Shown here one piece after another: positions 43,574 through 54,701 of a DNA stretch of 64,000 nt. Origin of the DNA: Orientallactaga sibirica (taxonomy: Eukaryota > Chordata > Mammalia > Rodentia > Dipodidae); contig JAEOAD010001942.1 in the NCBI GenBank assembly GCA_036365145.1, forward strand, positions 868,001-932,000. Direction: 5' to 3'. Numbering within the stretch: position 1 is the stretch's first letter; every line of letters starts with the position of its first letter. Made by a program: the position numbers and the translations under genes. Below the pieces are notes generated by a model. That model worked only from the letters and a program-made list of their open reading frames with translations. It did not search any database and was not told the DNA's origin.

Positions 43574-43956
43574 ACACATCTTTTATTTTATTTTGAGACA
43601 GGGTCTCATGCAGCCCAGGTTGGCCTCAGACTCACTACATAGAGGATGATGACCTTGAACTTCTGATCATTCTGCCTCTACCTCCTGAGTGCTGGGATTA
43701 TAGGTACATACCCCCATGCCCAGTTTTATATAGCACTGGGGATCCAACGTAGGGCTTTGTGCATGCCAGGCAAGCACTCTTACCAATCGAGCTAAACCCT
43801 CTTTCCCCACTTTTTGTTAGTTTTTTTTGTTGTTGTTGTTTTATGGGTTAAGGTCTCACTCGAGCTTAGGCTGACCTGCAATTCACTATATAGTCTCAAG
43901 GTGGCCTTGAACTCATGAGTGCTGGGATTAAAGGCATGTGCCACCACACCCAACTT
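43574..43956 (-). mobile_element. B4-like SINE and B1-like SINE
   Basis: B4 43,574-43,810 (B1 part, then ID part 'gccaggcaagcactcttacc'); B1 43,811-43,956 with an internal deletion. Confidence 0.85.
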
Positions 43957-44064
43957 TTTTGTTGTTGTTGTTGTTGTTAGTTTGGGGGCAGAATTTCATC
44001 CTATTCCCTAAAGTGTCCTCTACCTTGTGACCCTCCCACCTCAGCATCTTTTAAAGAATGCACC

Positions 44065-44205
44065 ATATTGGGAAGTCACTAGACTAAGACTTGGGAGTTC
44101 AGGGCTCTTGTGCCATTTAGGCCTCATCTTGCTATGTGACTTTGGGCAAGCCTTGGCTTTTCTGGGTCCTGGAGCCTTTATCTAGACTAAATATTAGATT
44201 AATCA
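44065..44205 (+). mobile_element. MIR
   Basis: 'agacttgggagttcagggc' and 'tgctatgtgactttgggcaag' are MIR-typical. Confidence 0.75.
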
Positions 44206-44289
44206 GGGGATTTTTAAAATCCCAATAAAATTATGAAGTATATCTTGAGTAGTTAATACTAAAATCAAGATAGCAAATGTTTTGGAAGA

Positions 44290-44470
44290 GGAAGAGGATT
44301 AAAAATTCAAGGCCAGCCAGGTTGCACACCAAGTACCTGTCTAAAAGAAGAAAACAGCTGAGCATGGTGGCTTGTGCCTTTAAGTGCAGCACTTGGGAGG
44401 CTGAGGTAGGACTGTGGTGAGTTCAAGGCCAGCCTGGGCTATATTGATACCCTGCCTTGAGAAGGAGGAG
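44290..44470 (+). mobile_element. B1 relics
   Basis: A 3' scrap at 44,300-44,345 and a diverged full element at 44,349-44,465. Confidence 0.75.
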
Positions 44471-44520
44471 GGGAGAGAGGCTAAAGAAGAGGAGGAGGAA
44501 ACAAAAAGGCTATAACAGGA

Positions 44521-44780
44521 CCGGAGAGATGACTTAGTGGTTAAGGCACTTGCCTGTGAAGCCTAAGAACTCATGTTCGAATCTCCAGGTCCCACATAGC
44601 CAGACGCACAGTGACATGAATGTGCAATGTTGCACACGTGCACAAGGGGGCGCATGCATCTGAAGTTTCTTTGCAGCTGCTGAAGGCCCTGGCATATCCA
44701 TTTTTTTTCTCTCTGTCTGTCTGCCTCTCTCTCTCTCTCTCTCTCTCTCAAAAAAAAAAAAATAGAAAAATTTTTACAAA
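44521..44780 (+). mobile_element. tRNA-SINE, long subfamily, with TSD
   Basis: gctataacagga at 44,509-44,520 and 44,781-44,792. Extra block 'gtgcaatgttgcacacgtgc' has a dyad. Confidence 0.95.
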
Positions 44781-44792
44781 GCTATAACAGGA

Positions 44793-45300
44793 ACTTTCTG
44801 TTAAAATGAAAGATCAAGATCAAATTACAAAAATATCAATTGAACCTTTCTATACAAGAAACCAGAAAAAGGGTAAAAATAAGGTATTTACAGTAACACC
44901 AAAAATTTTAAAGGCCATTGCAAATAATTTAACCTTGTTAAATTACTTTCTAATAAAGGACTTAGAAATATGATATGAATTATGAAAAAATATTCTATGA
45001 GTTGGCTTAATATGCTGGCCTACAAACAGACTTCTTAACTTTGAAATATACTATTAAAATGGGGTGCTTTCAAATACTGGAACCATCTCTAAAGCTCAGC
45101 AATAAGAAGCAGCACGGTACCATCATGAATGTGAACAGTGTGGACAGAGGTTCGCTAGACACATTCTAGACAAACATAGGCACGTATGGGAATTTAGTAA
45201 GTGGGGAGATGGGATCATTTAGAAGATTAAAAGCTGGTGAAATTTAAGGAAAGAATAAAACAGAATCCAGAGTTCAGACAAAACAAGGATTCCAAACTAA
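44793..45300 (+). mobile_element. Old L1 ORF2 fragment, plus strand
   Basis: 'tttacagtaacaccaaaaa', 'taatttaaccttg' and 'tatgggaatttagtaagtgg' resemble mammalian L1 ORF2. Highly diverged. Confidence 0.55.
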
Positions 45301-45499
45301 AACCTGAAGTGTGGAAGGTAAGAATCTTTGTAAAAACATAAAATTGAGGAAAGATTTTTCAGAACTGATACTGAGTCAGAGAGACGTGACACTTCTAGTT
45401 TTGAAGGTGAAGAAAAAGAACCAAGAGCTAAATAATCCAGGCAGCTTCAGAGAGCCAGGAAAGGAAAGAAAAGGAATGGGTCACCCCCAAAGAGCCTGC

Positions 45500-46020
45500 A
45501 GACTAGAGTGCATGCCTAGCATGCACAAAGCCTTGGTTCCACCCTCCCAGTACTGCATAAACTAGGTGCGGTGGCCCATGCCTCTAATCCTAGCACTGGG
45601 AAAGTAGAGGTAGAAGGGTCAGAAGTTCAAGGTCAGGCCTGGTGGTACACACTTTTAATCCCAGCACTCAGGAGATAGAGGTAGGAAGATCACTGTGAGT
45701 TCAAGGCCAGTTTAAGACTACAGAGTGAGTTCTAGATCAGCCTGGACTAGAGTGAGACCCTACCTGGAAAAAAAAAAAAAAAAAGAAGAAGAAGAAGAGT
45801 TGGAGAGATGGCTTAGCGGTTAAGGAGCTTGCCTGTGAAGCTCAAGGACCCAGGTTTGACTCCCCATAACCCATATAAGCCAGATGCACAAGGTGGCTTA
45901 TGTGTAAAAGGTGGTACATGCATACATGGTGGCGCATGCAATCTGGAGTTGGTTTGCAGTGGCTGGAGGCCCTGGTATGCCTATAATCTCTCTCTCTCTC
46001 ATAAATTTAAAAACAAAAAA
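45500..46020 (+). mobile_element. B4 relic, B1, tRNA-SINE in series
   Basis: B4-like 45,500-45,622; B1 45,628-45,797 with poly(A)-(GAA)n tail; tRNA-SINE 45,798-46,020 with a short internal duplication around 45,890-45,940. Confidence 0.85.
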
Positions 46021-46185
46021 GGACTTTAAGATTGTCCTCTGCTACACAGTGGGCTTAATGCCAGCCTGAGACACATGAAACCCATTGGTGTGGGGGGTGG
46101 GGAGGGAATTCCACCACTGTCAGCTTGTACTCAAACACTTCACTTTCATTGTAACATTCCACCCTTGGTCCCTAAAATCTCCTTT

Positions 46186-46320
46186 GAGCCTAGAGATGTG
46201 GCTCAGTGGCAGAACACTTGCCTAAAATATGCAAAGCCCTGAATTTAAGCACTGGCACCCAAAGGAAAGAAGGAAAGGTGGGAAGGAGGGAGAAAGGGAA
46301 AGGAAGAAGGGAGGAGCCCT
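46186..46320 (+). mobile_element. ID element with purine tail
   Basis: 'gatgtggctcagtggcagaac' and B-box-like 'aagcactggcaccc', then A/G-rich tail. Confidence 0.75.
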
Positions 46321-46334
46321 GATGGCACCTTGAT

Positions 46335-46440
46335 TTTTGCTCAGGGAGATCCATTAGATATTCTGACCTCCAGAACTGTAGATGTATTTATGCCACCAAG
46401 TTTGTGACAATTTGGAACATCTACAGCAGAAAGTAAATGT
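46335..46440 (+). mobile_element. MLT1-type LTR 3' end
   Basis: 'tgacctccagaactgtagatg' and 'gccaccaagtttgtgacaattt' (parts) are typical of MLT1 ends. Confidence 0.65.
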
Positions 46441-46780
46441 GTCCTCCTCCATGAGAAACGGAGGAGAAAAGAAGCAGCCCAAGGGACTGCGGGGCACCCA
46501 GGAAGATCCGAGAAAACAGCTAGTGGATTCAGCAGAGGGATAGACAGTTCTTTTGAAGAGTTTTCTGGAAAGAAGAAGAAAGAAATGCAATGACAGCTAG
46601 GAGATGGCTTTCCGCAGGAGAGGGGACAGCCGTGGGTGGGGCAGCAGACACTGAGATGCTGATGCTGGTGCACGGTGGCTGCCGTGGGAGTCTGTGGGCT
46701 TTCTCTCCTGTCTGCCCAGCTTCCTGAGTGGGGAGATGGAGGACTAAGGGAAATAAATGAGAAGAAAGCATCACCAAATG
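46441..46780. other. Unique sequence
   Basis: No repeat family seen. A 152-codon minus-strand frame (46,341-46,799) overlaps an LTR relic and has no recognisable domain. Confidence 0.45.
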
Positions 46781-47330
46781 GCCAGGTGTGGTGACGCACA
46801 TCTATAATGGCAGCCCTCAGTAGGTTGAGGCAGGAGGATGTCTTGCACCAAGCTAGCCTGGGCTACTTAGCAAATTGGAAGCCAGCTTGGGTTGCATCAG
46901 GCCCTATCTCAAAAATACAGAAGGGGTATGGGGGGTGGCTGTAGAGATGGCTGAGAGGTTAAGGCGTTTGCCTGCAAAGTTTAATGGTCCGGGTTCAATT
47001 TTCCAATACCCATATAAAGCCAGATGCACAAAGTGGCACATACCATCTGGAGTTTCTTTACAGTGGCAAGAGGCCCTGGTACACCCATACTCTCGCTCTG
47101 TCTCTCTGTATCTCTCTCTGCTTGCAAATAAATAAAGAAGTAAAAAATTTAAAAAACATACAGAGGAGAAGGGAGAGAGAATGAATGAGAGAATATCACT
47201 CAATGTCCACCTGCGGTGGCACATGCCTGCTAGTAACCTTAGCGCTTAGGAGGTGCAGGCCCTAAGAACTGTAATTCTCAGCCAGCCTGGGCTGTATAGT
47301 GAGACCCTGACGAAAATAAATAAATAAAAA
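46781..47330 (+). mobile_element. B1 relic, tRNA-SINE, B1 relic
   Basis: B1/B4 relic 46,781-46,920; tRNA-SINE 46,936-47,157 with atacagaagg / atacagagga flanks; B1-like relic 47,205-47,330. Confidence 0.83.
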
Positions 47331-47915
47331 GCACATCACTAAGCATAGATTTGCAAAGTACAGCATTTTCTCAAGGCTAGCTAGTTCCCACGCCACATTT
47401 GCCTGACAGAGTCTGCAAGCACTTGGTCTTGGACTCTTTCTTAGCATCTTTTTGGCCTCTGGGCTCTGCTGCTACCTGCCTCCTTGGAGCTAGTCTGATG
47501 AATATCCTGTTCTGTTCAAGGCCAGATGAAATGAGTTTTTCTGTTGCCAGTTGTACCACGCCCTTTTGCGACCTCCCACTGAGTTCTGTTTTCTGGTCTA
47601 GACAAGATATTTTTTTTTTGTTCATTTGCATAGCAGAGATTATTGATATCAGCCAGATCCCAGGGAACACTCAAACCTGTCTCAGCCCAGGTTCCCAGCC
47701 TTGGCCCCAGTCCAGTTCTGAAGGGCTCTTGCAGGTGGCCCCTTCCCTTTCCAAGGAGAAGTGCATGGAGCAAAGGTCCTCCTGCTTATGGATAGCAGTG
47801 AGGCAGCTCTCACCTTCCTTTCTGTGGAGAAGCAGATCTCACAAAATCCCACCTATGAGCAACGGTGGCCTGCAACCTACAGAGACAATGTAACAATCGC
47901 TGTGGTTTGTTCTTT
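47331..47915. other. Unique sequence
   Basis: About 580 bp. Open frame of 164 codons at 47,399-47,893, but its sequence has no recognised family, and it is bordered by SINEs. Confidence 0.45.
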
Positions 47916-48068
47916 TGTTTTTGTTTTTGCTTTTTCCAGGTAGGGTCTCCCTGTGGCACAGGCTGCCCTGGCACTCACTCAGTACTTCCAGGCTGACCTC
48001 GAACTCGAGATCCTCTTAGCTCTGCCTCCTCAGCGCTAGGATTAAAGGTGTGTGCCACCACGCCCAGC
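47916..48068 (-). mobile_element. B1-like SINE
   Basis: Flanked by similar 'tgtggtttgttcttt' and 'tatggtttattcttt'. Confidence 0.88.
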
Positions 48069-48440
48069 TATGGTTTATTCTTTCATAGACCCTGAGCAGC
48101 TGGCAGAAATGAACATGACCATGGGTGGAACTAGAAGGGTGGGCAAGTACTGATTCAAAAGATGAGTTCAAACCCAAAATGTTCCTTGTTCAATTTGATC
48201 AAGTTCTGACCCCCGGGGAAACAAAGCTTTACCAAAGAGCAAAAGGTATTTTCTATGCCTGTGAAATAGTCTGCGCTTCCTCTGGGAGCCTCCAGGACTC
48301 CCTGCTTTGGGCCTGTGCTCCATTCAGGGTTAACTAGTTGCTGTTTTATCTCCTTTCCTAGCTCCATAATCCCATTCATCTATCTTGTGCCCCTAGAGAA
48401 CCCTCTTGTCCTAACATCCAACCATCAAAATCATTTTCAC
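48069..48440. other. Unique sequence
   Basis: No repeat recognised and no coding evidence. Confidence 0.45.
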
Positions 48441-48525
48441 AGGCTGAGGATGTAGTTCAGTTGGTAGAGTGCTTGCTTAGCATGTGCAAATTAAAATTCT
48501 GGGTTCATTCCCCAGCACTGAAAAA
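48441..48525 (+). mobile_element. ID element
   Basis: 'aggatgtagttcagttggtagagtgcttgc' (parts) and B box 'gggttcattcccc'; tail leads into (CA)n. Confidence 0.82.
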
Positions 48526-48540
48526 ATAAAATAGGTGATT

Positions 48541-48545
<5 letters not shown>

Positions 48546-48579
<34 letters not shown>

Positions 48580-48690
48580 GATAGATGAAGGATATCAATT
48601 GATCAGTTAATTGCTAGATAGATGATAGATAGATGATAGATAGATAGATAGATAGATGATAGATAGATAGATAGATAGATAATAAAAGAA
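48546..48690. repeat. (CA)16 and (GATA)n microsatellites
   Basis: (CA)n at 48,546-48,577 and a broken (GATA/GATGATA)n at 48,610-48,682. Confidence 0.97.
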
Positions 48691-49207
48691 TAATAATCTA
48701 GTGATGTACCAGAAGGTCTTAAAAGAAAATATCTCTTTAGACAATTAAAATATTTTGCTCAAGGGCTAGAGAGTTTGTCCAGATTACCTGTCTATTAGCG
48801 AGAGTGGGGAATTGGAGTCACCCACTATCATCCTGTTGGATTTAGCTTTGACTTTGTATCTAGTACAATTTATCTTATGAAATTAGCTGCACCTATGTTC
48901 AGAGCATAAATGTTGAGTTATTATGTTCTCTTGGTAGATAGTCCCCTTTGTCAGTGTGTAGGGACCTTCTTTATCTCTGCTTATTAACTTTGGTCTGAGG
49001 TCTATTTTGTCAGATATTAGCATGGTCACACCTGCTTGTTTTCTAGCTCCATTTGCTTGGAATATCATCTTCCATCCTTTCTCCCTAAGGTGTCATCTGT
49101 CTTTGACAGGGAAGTGATTTATTGAGGACGGCAAAAGGAAAGCTCCTGTTTCCTGATCCAGCCCATTAGTTTGTGCCTGTTGGTTGGGGAATTGATATCC
49201 AGACTTT

Positions 49208-49421
49208 AAAAATAGATTATTTATTTATTTATTTATTTGCAAGGGGAGGGAGAGAGAGAGAGAGAGAGAGAATGGGTGTGCCAAGGCCTCCAGCCACTGA
49301 AAATGAATTCCGGACACATGTGCCATTTTGTGCATATGACTTTACATAGGTACTGGGGAACTGAACCCAGGTCATTAGGCTTTGCAGACAGGCGCCTTAA
49401 CCACTGAGCCATCTCTCTAGG
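49208..49421 (-). mobile_element. tRNA-SINE
   Basis: Flanked by 'agacttt' copies; head end 'gagccatctctctaggcc'. Confidence 0.92.
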
Positions 49422-49434
49422 CCAAGACTTTTTA

Positions 49435-49596
49435 CTTTTTTTTTTTTTTTGGTTTTTCAAGGTAGGGTTTCACTGTAACTCAGGCTGACCTGGAATTCAC
49501 TATGTAGTCTCAGGGTGGCCTCGAACTCATGGTGATCCTCCTACCTCTGCCTCCCGAGTGCTGGGATTAAAGGCGTGCACCACCATGCCTGGCATC
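49435..49596 (-). mobile_element. B1-like SINE with TSD
   Basis: ccaagacttttta at 49,422-49,434 and 49,597-49,609; the left copy is itself the right flank of the preceding SINE. Confidence 0.95.
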
Positions 49597-49814
49597 CCAA
49601 GACTTTTTATTAAGTCATGTTGGTAATTTTGAAGTTTGGTATTTTCTTTCATTTTCACTTGGTCATTACCTCTTCCAGCATTGATTATTATTTTTCCCTC
49701 CTGTGTCCTCTTGAATGTGTTTATTCTTCTTTTCAAGGCAGATATTCTGTCCAACATCCTCTGCAGACCTGGCTTAGGTCATAAATTTCTTTTCTTTTCT
49801 GTTTTGGTTTTTTC

Positions 49815-50360
49815 TTCTCTTTTTTTTTTTTTTAAAAAAAAGATTTCTTTTTATTTATTTATTAGAGACACAGACAGGGAAGGAGAGATAGAGAGTGAGA
49901 ATGGGCATGCCAGGGCTTCTAGCCACTGCAAACGAACTCCAGACACATGTGCCACCATGTGCATCTGGCTTACGTGGGATCTGGAGAATTGAACCGGGGT
50001 CCTTAGGCTTCACAGGCATGCGCCTTAACCACTAAGCCATCTCTCCAGCCCTGTTTTGGTTTTTTTCAAGGTAGGATTTTGCTCTAGTCCAGGAGCTGGA
50101 TTTCACTATGTAGTCTCAGGCTGGTCTCAAACTCACAGTGATCTTCCTACCTCTGCCTCCCAAGCATTGGGATTAAAGATGTGTGCCACCATGCCTAGCA
50201 TTTTTTTTCTTTTTCTTTTTAAGGTAGGGTCTTGCTGTAGCTCAGGATGACCTGGAATTCACTATTTAGTCTCAGGATGGCCTCAAACTCACAGTGATTC
50301 TCCTACCTCAGCCTCCTGAGGGCTGAGATTAAAGGTGTGCACCACCATGCTGCCCAGAAT
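49815..50360 (-). mobile_element. tRNA-SINE and two B1-like SINEs
   Basis: tRNA-SINE 49,815-50,050 with flanks ctgttttggtttttt; B1 50,066-50,200; B1 50,201-50,360. Confidence 0.9.
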
Positions 50361-50423
50361 TTTGCTTTTTATAACCATGTCTTAGCATTCATTAAGGTTG
50401 TTCACAGTCCATAATGCTTTTCT

Positions 50424-50663
50424 TTTCTTTTCTTTTCTTCTTTCTTTCTTTCCTTCCTTCCTTCCTTCCTTCCTCCTTTTCTTTTCTTTTCTTTTCCTTT
50501 CTTTCTTTCTTTCTTTTTTTTTTTTTGAGGTAGGGTTTCACTCTAGTCCAGGCTGACCTGGAATTTACTATATAGTCTCAGGGTGGCCTCAAACTCATGA
50601 TGATCCTCCTACCTCTGTCTCCTGAGTGCTGGGATTAAAGGTGTGTGCCACCACACTCGGCTT
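50424..50663 (-). mobile_element. B1-like SINE with pyrimidine tail and TSD
   Basis: ccataatgcttttct at 50,409-50,423 and 50,664-50,678. Tail of about 105 bp (TTTTC)n(TTCC)n(TTTC)n lies inside the TSD. Confidence 0.96.
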
Positions 50664-50699
50664 CCATAATGCTTTTCTGTCCTTGTGGTGGTTAATTTA

Positions 50700-50850
50700 T
50701 TTACTTATTTGGGAGACAGACTGAGAGAAAGAATGAGTATGGATGTGCCAAGGCCTTCTGCCACTTCAAATGAACTCCAGATGCATGTACCACTTAGTGC
50801 ATCTGGCTCTACACAAGTACGTTTAACTGCTGAGCCATCTCTCCAGCCCA
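50700..50850 (-). mobile_element. tRNA-SINE with internal deletion
   Basis: tggtggttaattt / tgatggttaattt flanks; about 40 bp of the tRNA part is missing. Confidence 0.9.
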
Positions 50851-50939
50851 TGATGGTTAATTTTAACAACTTGCCATGATCTAGAATCACCTAAGAGACA
50901 ATTCTTGAGGATGTGTGTGAGGAAGTTTTTAGTGTGTGA

Positions 50940-51142
50940 GGGGCTGGAGAGATGGCTCAGCATCTAAAGTGCTTGCCTGTAAAGCCTAAGGACCCAAGTT
51001 CGATTTCCCCAGTACCCACATAAACCAGATGCACAAAGTGAACTCATTCTGTAGTCCCGAGCTGGCCTCGAACTCACAGCAATCCTCCTACCTCTGCCTC
51101 TTGAGTGCTTGCATTACAGGTGTACACCATTATGTCCAGCTG
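50940..51142. mobile_element. Chimera: tRNA-SINE 5' half (+) joined to partial B1 (-)
   Basis: A perfect tRNA-SINE head and body to 'gatgcacaaagtg' (51,040), then a minus-strand B1 starting mid-element ('aactcattctgtagtcc') to 'ttatgtccagctg'. Neither has a poly(A) tail. Confidence 0.8.
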
Positions 51143-51582
51143 TGTGTCTTATTTTTAAATAAGTCTTTAGCTTACATGTCTTTCATCACTCAGCAATCTA
51201 GCCCAAGTGTGTATCCAGCATGGTAACTGGCTTCCCAGAAATGATTCCACAGCCTTGAGGAATTTTGTTTTGTTGTTGGATTTGCTGTGAGATTTATTAG
51301 TGAACATGACTAGTGAGGTGGGGATTCAGCAGCGGAGGTCCTTACAAGTCTAAAAGCCCAGCATTTGTCCAGGGCACTATGATGGCTTCCCAGAATCAAA
51401 GTGAATATTACCAGCCCTCTTACAGACCAGGTTTGGAACTGTTAGGGGGTCATTTCTGCCATAACATATTGGACAAAGTGAGTCAAAGTTCAGCCTGGTT
51501 TTAGAGTGACAGAAAATAAATTTCATCTCTTGAGAACACTGCACAGAACTTGTGACCATATTTAATCCACCTGATGCTCTCT
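51143..51582. other. Unidentified, possibly old repeat
   Basis: Phrases such as 'tttagagtgacagaaaataaatttc' and 'gagaacactgcacagaac' look like an old interspersed repeat, but I cannot name it. No gene. Confidence 0.4.
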
Positions 51583-51983
51583 TAATATTATTATTATTAT
51601 TATGGTTTTTTTTTTCAAGGTAGGGTCTCACTATAGCCCAGGCTGACCTAAAATTCACTATGTAGTCTCAGGGTGATCTCAAACTCATGGTGATCCTCCT
51701 ACCTGTCTTCCAAGTGCCAGGATTAAAGGCCTGATACTCTATTTTTTTCCTTTTTGGGCATATATATATTTATTTATTTATATTTATATTTATTTATTTG
51801 ACAGAGACGAGACAAAGACAGAGAGAGAGAGAATGGGCGCACCAGGGCCTCCAGCCACTGAAAATGAACTCCAGACACATGCACCACCTTGTGCATCTGG
51901 CTAACGTGGGTCCTGGGGAATTGAACCTGGGTCCCTTGGCTTTGCAAGCAATCTTCTTAACTGCTAGGCAATCCTTCCAGCCC
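51583..51983 (-). mobile_element. B1 then tRNA-SINE at one reused target
   Basis: B1 51,583-51,730 and tRNA-SINE 51,747-51,983 are separated and bordered by copies of 'tgat(a/g)ctct' (about 51,571, 51,732 and 51,985). Confidence 0.9.
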
Positions 51984-52160
51984 CCGATACTCTATGTTTT
52001 GAAACATTTTGCACCCAACTTGCATTTGAATGCTTGATAGAATTTACCTATAAATATGCTGAGGTCTGAAAGTTTCTTTGAAGAAATTTTTTATAATAAA
52101 TTAAAATTTATTATAGGCTAAAGGCTATTTCTTCTTGAGTTAGTTTCAGAAGTTTTTTGG

Positions 52161-52373
52161 TTTTTTTTTTTAGAAAAATAATTTATTTTTACTTATTTAT
52201 TTGAGAGAGAAAGAGGGAGAGAATGGGCATGCCAGAACCTCTAGCCACTGTAAACAAACTCCAGATGTATGCACCGCCTTGTGCATCTGGTTTACATGGG
52301 TCCTGGGGAATCGAACCTGGGTCCTTTGGCTTTGCAGGTAAGCACCTTAATAGCTAAGCCATCTCTCCAGTCC
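52161..52373 (-). mobile_element. tRNA-SINE
   Basis: Complete copy in the L1M. Confidence 0.93.
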
Positions 52374-52631
52374 AGTTTCTGTTTTTTAAGATTGTTATTA
52401 TTAGTAAAATGTTGATAATAATAGGACCTTATAATTTTTGTTAACCTAGAATCCATAACAATATCTTCTTTAGTCTCTACCAAAAATGTAAGTTTCTCTT
52501 TTGTCTTGACCAATCTTACTAGGATTCACAAGCACCTTAAACAGCTGATCCATCTCCCCACTTTTCTTTTTTCTATTACAATTACTTCTATTCCTTGTAA
52601 TTTCATTTTCCACTTATACTTTGTATTTCAT

Positions 52632-52658
52632 GTTTTTTTTTTTGAGAGAGAGAGACAC

Positions 52659-52704
<46 letters not shown>

Positions 52705-52882
52705 GGCACACCAGTGGCCTCTCAGCCACTGTGAATGAACTCCAGACACGTGCACCCCCTGGTGGGCAAGTGTGGCATTGTGTCACTTTACATCTGGCTA
52801 AACATGGGACCTGGAGAATCAAACGGGCGTTCTTGGGCTTTGGCAGGCAGGTGGCTTAACCGCTAAGCCATCTCTCCAGCCC
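52632..52882 (-). mobile_element. tRNA-SINE, long subfamily
   Basis: (GA)n of about 50 bp; extra block 'gtgtggcattgtgtcac'. Confidence 0.92.
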
Positions 52883-52951
52883 TGGTTTTAATGTTTTTTT
52901 TAATCCAGATTCATAACATGTAAATATTGATCATTTAAATTATATTACTTG

Positions 52952-53407
52952 GATTGGGGATGTGTATCAGTTGGTAGAGCACTTGCCTGGCATACTCAAA
53001 GTCTTGGGTGTGATCCCCAATGCCTCATAAACCATGTATAGGCTTGTAACCCTAGCACTCAAGGTGGAGGCAGGAGGATCAGAAGTTTAAGATCATCCTC
53101 AGCAACATAGAAAATTCAAGGCTAGGGCTGGAGAGATGGCTTAGCAGTTAAAGCACTTGCCTGCAAAGCCAAAGGACCTAGGTTTGATTCTCCAAAACCC
53201 ATGTAAGCCAGATGCACAAGGTGGTGCATGCATCTGGAGTTTCTTTGCAGGGGCTAGAGGCCCTGACATGCCCATTCTCTCTCTGGCTAACCTAAACCCT
53301 CTCTCTCTCTTCCTCTTTTTCTCTCTCTCTCAAATGAATAAATAAAAATAAAGTATTAGAAAATTTAAGGCTAGCTTGGGCTATACAAGACTCTGTCTCA
53401 AAAAAAA
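52952..53407 (+). mobile_element. B4-like SINE split by a tRNA-SINE
   Basis: ID-type head 'tcagttggtagagcacttgcc' (parts), B1-type part, interrupted at 53,126-53,358 by a plus-strand tRNA-SINE with 16-bp flanks gaaaattcaaggctag / gaaaatttaaggctag. Confidence 0.92.
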
Positions 53408-53519
53408 AATAGCTTTAGATATATCTAGCAAATTTTGTATTACTTTTTCATTCTCTAACTTTCTAAATTCCCCAGTGTTTCCTTCTTGATTCATGGGTTA
53501 TTTAAAGATGTGTCATTTG

Positions 53520-53935
53520 GTCCGGGAAGATGGCTCAGCAGTTAAGGCATTTGTCTGCAAAGCCTAATGACCCATGTTCAGTTCCCCAGTACTCACGTAA
53601 AGCCAGATGGACAAAGTGGTACATGCATCTGGAGTTCATTTGTAGTGACTAGAGGCCCTGGTGCACCCATTCTCATTCTTCCCCATTCTTCCTCTTTTTT
53701 TATAAATATTTTTAAATTTATTTGAGACAGAGAGAGAGAGAGAGAGAATGAGTGAGAATGGGTGTGCCAGGGCCTCTAGCCACTGCAAATGAACTCTAGA
53801 CGCATGCGCCACCATGTGTATACGGCTAACATGGGACCTGGGGAATCGAACTGGGTCCTGAGACTTCACAGGCATGTGCCTTAACCGCTAAGCCATCTCT
53901 CCAGCCCCTACCCTCTTGCAAATAAATAAAATATA
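53520..53935 (+). mobile_element. tRNA-SINE holding an inverted tRNA-SINE
   Basis: Outer plus copy 53,520-53,697 and 53,910-53,935; inner minus copy about 53,698-53,909 inserted into its pyrimidine block. Confidence 0.92.
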
Positions 53936-54207
53936 TCATTTAATTTCAACATATTTGGGGCTTTCCTACATGTCTTATTGTTACTGATTTCTAATTTAAT
54001 TCTGAGCTATCACAGACATTGTTCTACAACATTTCAATCCTTTGAAACTTGTGGAAACATTTTATGACTTACTGTACGTTCTGTGTTGGTAAATGTTCCA
54101 TTTGTAATACTTCTGTAGTTGGGTAGCACAGTCTATAAATACTAATTAGGGCAGGCTTATTGGTGATGTTGCTAAATTTTTCTAATTCATTGTCTAGTTG
54201 TTCTATC

Positions 54208-54545
54208 AGTAGTTGGGGAGATAGCTCAGTTAGTAAGGTGCTTTTGCAAGCATAAGGTCCTAGAATCCAATCCCAGCACCTTTTTAAAGCTGCACCTGGT
54301 GGCACATGCTTATAATCCCAGCACTGGGGAGGTGGAGACAAGTGGATCCCTGAAGCTTATAGTCAGCCAGTCTGGCCCAATTGCTAAACTCTAGGCAAAC
54401 AAGAGACCCTGTCTCAAAAAGGGGTGGACATTCCTGAGAAATGGTGCCAGAAATTCTCTGGTCTTCACACGCACATACGTATATGTGCATGGATACCTGC
54501 ACACAAACACACATGCATACACCCCCCACACACAAATATCTTGAT
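54208..54545 (+). mobile_element. B4-like SINE
   Basis: Head 'gtagttggggagatagctcag', B1-type part 'gcttataatcccagcactggg', CA-rich end. Confidence 0.72.
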
Positions 54546-54701
54546 TATGCATTGGTCTATTTCTCCTTTCTTCTGTCACATTTTTTTCATTATTTTACCT
54601 TTAGAGGCACGTATTTCAGAGTGTTCTGTTTACTTGATGAATTAACCCTTCATTACAATTAGATGTCCTTCATTTCTTCTAATATCAAAGTCTGCCTTAA
54701 G

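Larger units (their letters stand above)
48775..50414 (-). mobile_element. Old L1 fragment, minus, cut by SINEs
   Basis: 48,775-49,207 corresponds to the endonuclease part of ORF2 ('gaccttctttatctc', 'tttgcttggaatat' as at 21.0-21.1 kb). 49,610-49,790 and about 50,360-50,414 carry upstream parts ('ctgcagacctggcttag'). Confidence 0.8.

Noticed and set aside
46341..46799. 152-codon minus-strand frame
   Set aside because: Overlaps an LTR relic on one side and a SINE start on the other; no recognisable domain.
47399..47893. 164-codon frame in unique sequence
   Set aside because: No domain or family likeness, no splice or promoter context, and overlapping frames on the other strand are of similar length.
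48441..48525. Possible tRNA gene
   Set aside because: A- and B-box-like words are there, but the flanking tail and divergence identify an ID SINE; the same holds for the heads of all tRNA-SINEs.
48610..48690. Regular spaced repeats that could suggest a CRISPR-like array
   Set aside because: Simple (GATA)n without spacers, in an animal genome.
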